Assembly (NCBI RefSeq): GCF_002116905.1
Contig: NZ_CP015118.1
Coordinates: 5,828,001 to 5,892,000 of the forward strand
Direction: 5' to 3'
DNA from: Piscinibacter gummiphilus
GTDB taxonomy: Bacteria; Pseudomonadota; Gammaproteobacteria; Burkholderiales; Burkholderiaceae_C
Length of the DNA: 64,000 nucleotides
A model generated the notes under the pieces. The model searched no databases and was not told the origin of the DNA. It was given only the letters and a program-made list of their open reading frames with translations. The translations under genes and the position numbers were made by a program. Shown here piece after piece: positions 62,315-64,000 of the stretch; within the stretch, counting starts at the first letter, position 1, and every line of letters starts with the position of its first letter.

Positions 62315-63167
62315 CGTCGGCGACCCGCGCGGAGCGGGTCGCCAGCCAGGCTTCGAGCGCGGCCAGCACCTCCTGCTGCTCGGGCTCGTTGAAGATCTCG
62401 TGGTACAGCGCGGGAAACTCCCGCGTCTCGACGAGGTGCGCCGGCGCCGCCGACGCGAAGGCCCTGCTGCCCCGCGGCGCGACGCAGCGGTCCTTGCCGG
62501 CATAGACGAGCAGCGTGGGCACGTTCCAGGCCGAGGCCTGGCGGCGGGCGAATTCGCCGCCGTCGACGATGAACGACACGAGCTTCGGCGTGATGCGGTC
62601 GTGCACCAGCGGGTCGGCCACGTAGGCCTTCACCACCTCGGGGTCACGCGACACCCACTCGGGCTTGAGGCCGTTGCCCACGGCCAGGTTCGGCGCCAGC
62701 CACCGCATCATGCGGAGCTGGAAGCGCTGCCCGCCCGACAAGCCGGCATCGAGGGCCGGCGACGACATCACGATGGCGTCGACCGGGTGGAACCAGCGTT
62801 CGGGATCGTGCAGCGTGCCCTCCGCGCCGTAACGCGCCACCACCAGCCCGCCCATGCTGTGGCCCAGCAGCACGAGCGGCCCCACGTGTTCGGCCCGCGC
62901 CGCGGCCACCACGAGGGACAGGTCGGCCAGCATCGCGTCGGGATCGTTCAACGCGCCGCGGGCGCCCTCGCTGCGGCCGTGGCCCCGGTGGTCGTAGGCC
63001 ACCGTGTGCCAGCCCCAGCCGTTCAGCGCCTTCACGACGTGCGCGTAGCGCCCGCTGTGTTCGCCGAGGCCGTGCACCAGCACGACGGTGCCCCGCCCGC
63101 GGTCGCCCGCCGGGCTGTGCTTGACGTGGAGCTTCAGGCCGTCGGCCGTCGAGAGGGTGCTCAGCAT
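62298..63167 (-). CDS. Alpha/beta hydrolase, monoacylglycerol lipase-like
   Basis: The ATG at 63167 gives 289 residues with the alpha/beta-hydrolase core. The oxyanion-hole segment is VLVHGLGEHSGRY, followed by YDHRGHGRSEG, the nucleophile elbow LLGHSMGGLVVARYG, and the acid/His at VYAGKDRCVAP and ALYHEIFNEPEQ. This is the Hydrolase_4 monoacylglycerol lipase/lysophospholipase pattern. No signal peptide is present. Its last codons overlap the convergent nitroreductase gene. Confidence 0.9.
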   Translation of the reverse strand: MLSTLSTADGLKLHVKHSPAGDRGRGTVVLVHGLGEHSGRYAHVVKALNGWGWHTVAYDHRGHGRSEGARGALNDPDAMLADLSLVVAAARAEHVGPLVLLGHSMGGLVVARYGAEGTLHDPERWFHPVDAIVMSSPALDAGLSGGQRFQLRMMRWLAPNLAVGNGLKPEWVSRDPEVVKAYVADPLVHDRITPKLVSFIVDGGEFARRQASAWNVPTLLVYAGKDRCVAPRGSRAFASAAPAHLVETREFPALYHEIFNEPEQQEVLAALEAWLATRSARVADVSSVP

Positions 63168-63284
63168 GATGAAGCAAGTGTAGACAGTGAATTTGTCCCG
63201 TGTGACAGGGCTTTTCCGCTTGCCATTGGCACAAACCCTCGCCGACACTGCAGGCACATTCGAAAAAACGCCCTGGAGAGGCCC

Positions 63285-63893
63285 ATGCTGCCGAACACCC
63301 CCGCCCGCCGCCCGTCGTTCACCCGTCACGCCGCGCTGGCGATGACCATGGCGGCCGCGCTCTGGGTCACTGCGGCCCAGGCCGCTCCCACCGTCTCGAA
63401 GTTCGAACCCACGGCCGAGGTGCTGGGCACCAAGCTCCAGATCAACGGCCAGGGCACGCGCCGCCGCGGCATCTTCAACGGCTACGACATGGCGCTCTAC
63501 ACCACGCGCAAGGTCGCCACCGTGGACGACCTGCTGGCCCTGCCCGGCCCGAAGAAGCTGCAGTTCGTGGCCCTGCGCGACCTGCCCGGCACCGAACTCG
63601 GCCGCCTGTTCATCAAGGGCATGGGCGAGAACTCGCCGAAGGAACTCACGCAGAAGCACAGCCTCTCGAGCCTGCGCCTGATCGAGATCTTCTCGGGCCG
63701 CCCGAAGGTCGCCCCCGGCGAGACCTTCGCGATGGAATTCATCCCCGGCAAGGGCACGCTGTTCTACATCCTCGGCAAGCCGCAGGGCGAACCCGTCGGC
63801 GACGCCGAGTTCTTCACGATGGTGCTGAAGATCTGGGTGGGGCCTCAGCCGGCGGACACGCTGCTCAAGGAAGCGCTGCTGGGCAAGGAATAA
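63285..63893 (+). CDS. Chalcone isomerase-like exported protein
   Basis: The 202-residue protein has a signal peptide (AALAMTMAAALWVTAAQAAP) and a chalcone-isomerase-like fold with FNGYDMALYTTRKVATVDDLLALPGPKKLQFVALRDL and LFYILGKPQGEPVGDAEFFTMVLKIWVGPQP. Bacterial members are not flavonoid enzymes; their function is unknown, and some bind fatty acids. GGAGAGG precedes the ATG. It ends before the palindromic element at 63.9 kb. Confidence 0.87.
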   Translation: MLPNTPARRPSFTRHAALAMTMAAALWVTAAQAAPTVSKFEPTAEVLGTKLQINGQGTRRRGIFNGYDMALYTTRKVATVDDLLALPGPKKLQFVALRDLPGTELGRLFIKGMGENSPKELTQKHSLSSLRLIEIFSGRPKVAPGETFAMEFIPGKGTLFYILGKPQGEPVGDAEFFTMVLKIWVGPQPADTLLKEALLGKE

Positions 63894-63918
63894 ACCACCA
63901 GCGCACAAGAAAACACCT

Positions 63919-63982
63919 GTCATCCCGGCGGAGGCCGGGACCTTCGGCATGTGCCCAGGGTCCCGGCCTTCGCCGGGATGAC
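63919..63982. repeat. 64-bp palindromic element (copy C)
   Basis: GTCATCCCGGC...GCCGGGATGAC with inner GGGACC...GGTCCC, the same length as the element at 50326 and nearly identical to its reverse complement. It follows the chalcone-isomerase-like gene. Confidence 0.85.
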
Positions 63983-64000
63983 GTGCTTGTTTGAGGCCCG

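Overview
This 64 kb window is GC-rich chromosomal DNA. It most likely comes from a betaproteobacterium of the order Burkholderiales, probably near the Rubrivivax/Leptothrix/Rhizobacter group. The clues are the hpf-ptsN-hprK cluster, a TPP-riboswitch thiC-thiO-thiS-thiG-thiDE operon with a fused ThiD-ThiE, lptD-surA-rsmA with a divergent amgK, DUF4148 proteins and PEP-CTERM proteins. The order assignment is inference from gene content and order; no rRNA or tRNA gene is visible.

Layout. 1-7.3 kb: end of an SDR gene, corA, hpf, ptsN, hprK, fur, bamE, dapB and exbBD. 7.3-12.3 kb: an accessory stretch, visibly richer in A/T, with an orphan 554-aa protein, a small divergent gene, an HNH-nuclease-like gene, a ParE/RelE-type toxin-antitoxin pair and a small membrane protein. 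12.3-19.2 kb: an unknown lipoprotein gene lying between a broken copy of the thiDE 3' end and the intact thiDE, then the thiamine operon up to its TPP riboswitch. 19.3-26 kb: a DUF1579 gene, a GH43 arabinanase, leuS-lptE-holA and two small lipoproteins. 26-33.3 kb: a leftward, translationally coupled operon (histidine kinase, FixJ-type regulator, thiL, pgpA, pncC) divergent from the malic enzyme gene maeB. 33.5-34.4 kb: a secreted barnase-like RNase with a barstar-like inhibitor. 34.6-40.4 kb: rsmA-surA-lptD and the divergent amgK.

40.4-43.1 kb: a LysR regulator divergent from three tandem DUF4148 genes with a duplicated leader and stacked terminators. 43.1-48.5 kb: an ABC exporter, an FAD oxidoreductase and two PEP-CTERM proteins. 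48.5-50.3 kb: an MFS exporter and an Rrf2 regulator with a clear palindromic operator. 50.4-55.2 kb: a leftward asnB/acyl-ligase/ACP/nadE operon that looks like a small amide-forming pathway. 55.4-64 kb: an M20 peptidase, an SDR, a degenerate HD-GYP protein, an aldehyde dehydrogenase, an unknown gene, a nitroreductase, a lipase-like hydrolase and a chalcone-isomerase-like protein.

Most of the window is housekeeping: envelope biogenesis (BamE, LptD, LptE, SurA, AmgK), thiamine synthesis split over two loci, PTS-Ntr regulation and central metabolism. The least explained parts are the 7.3-13.6 kb accessory block, the DUF4148 array and the asnB-nadE operon. A dispersed palindromic element of about 64 bp occurs twice in opposite orientations, with a diverged relative, always at gene 3' ends.
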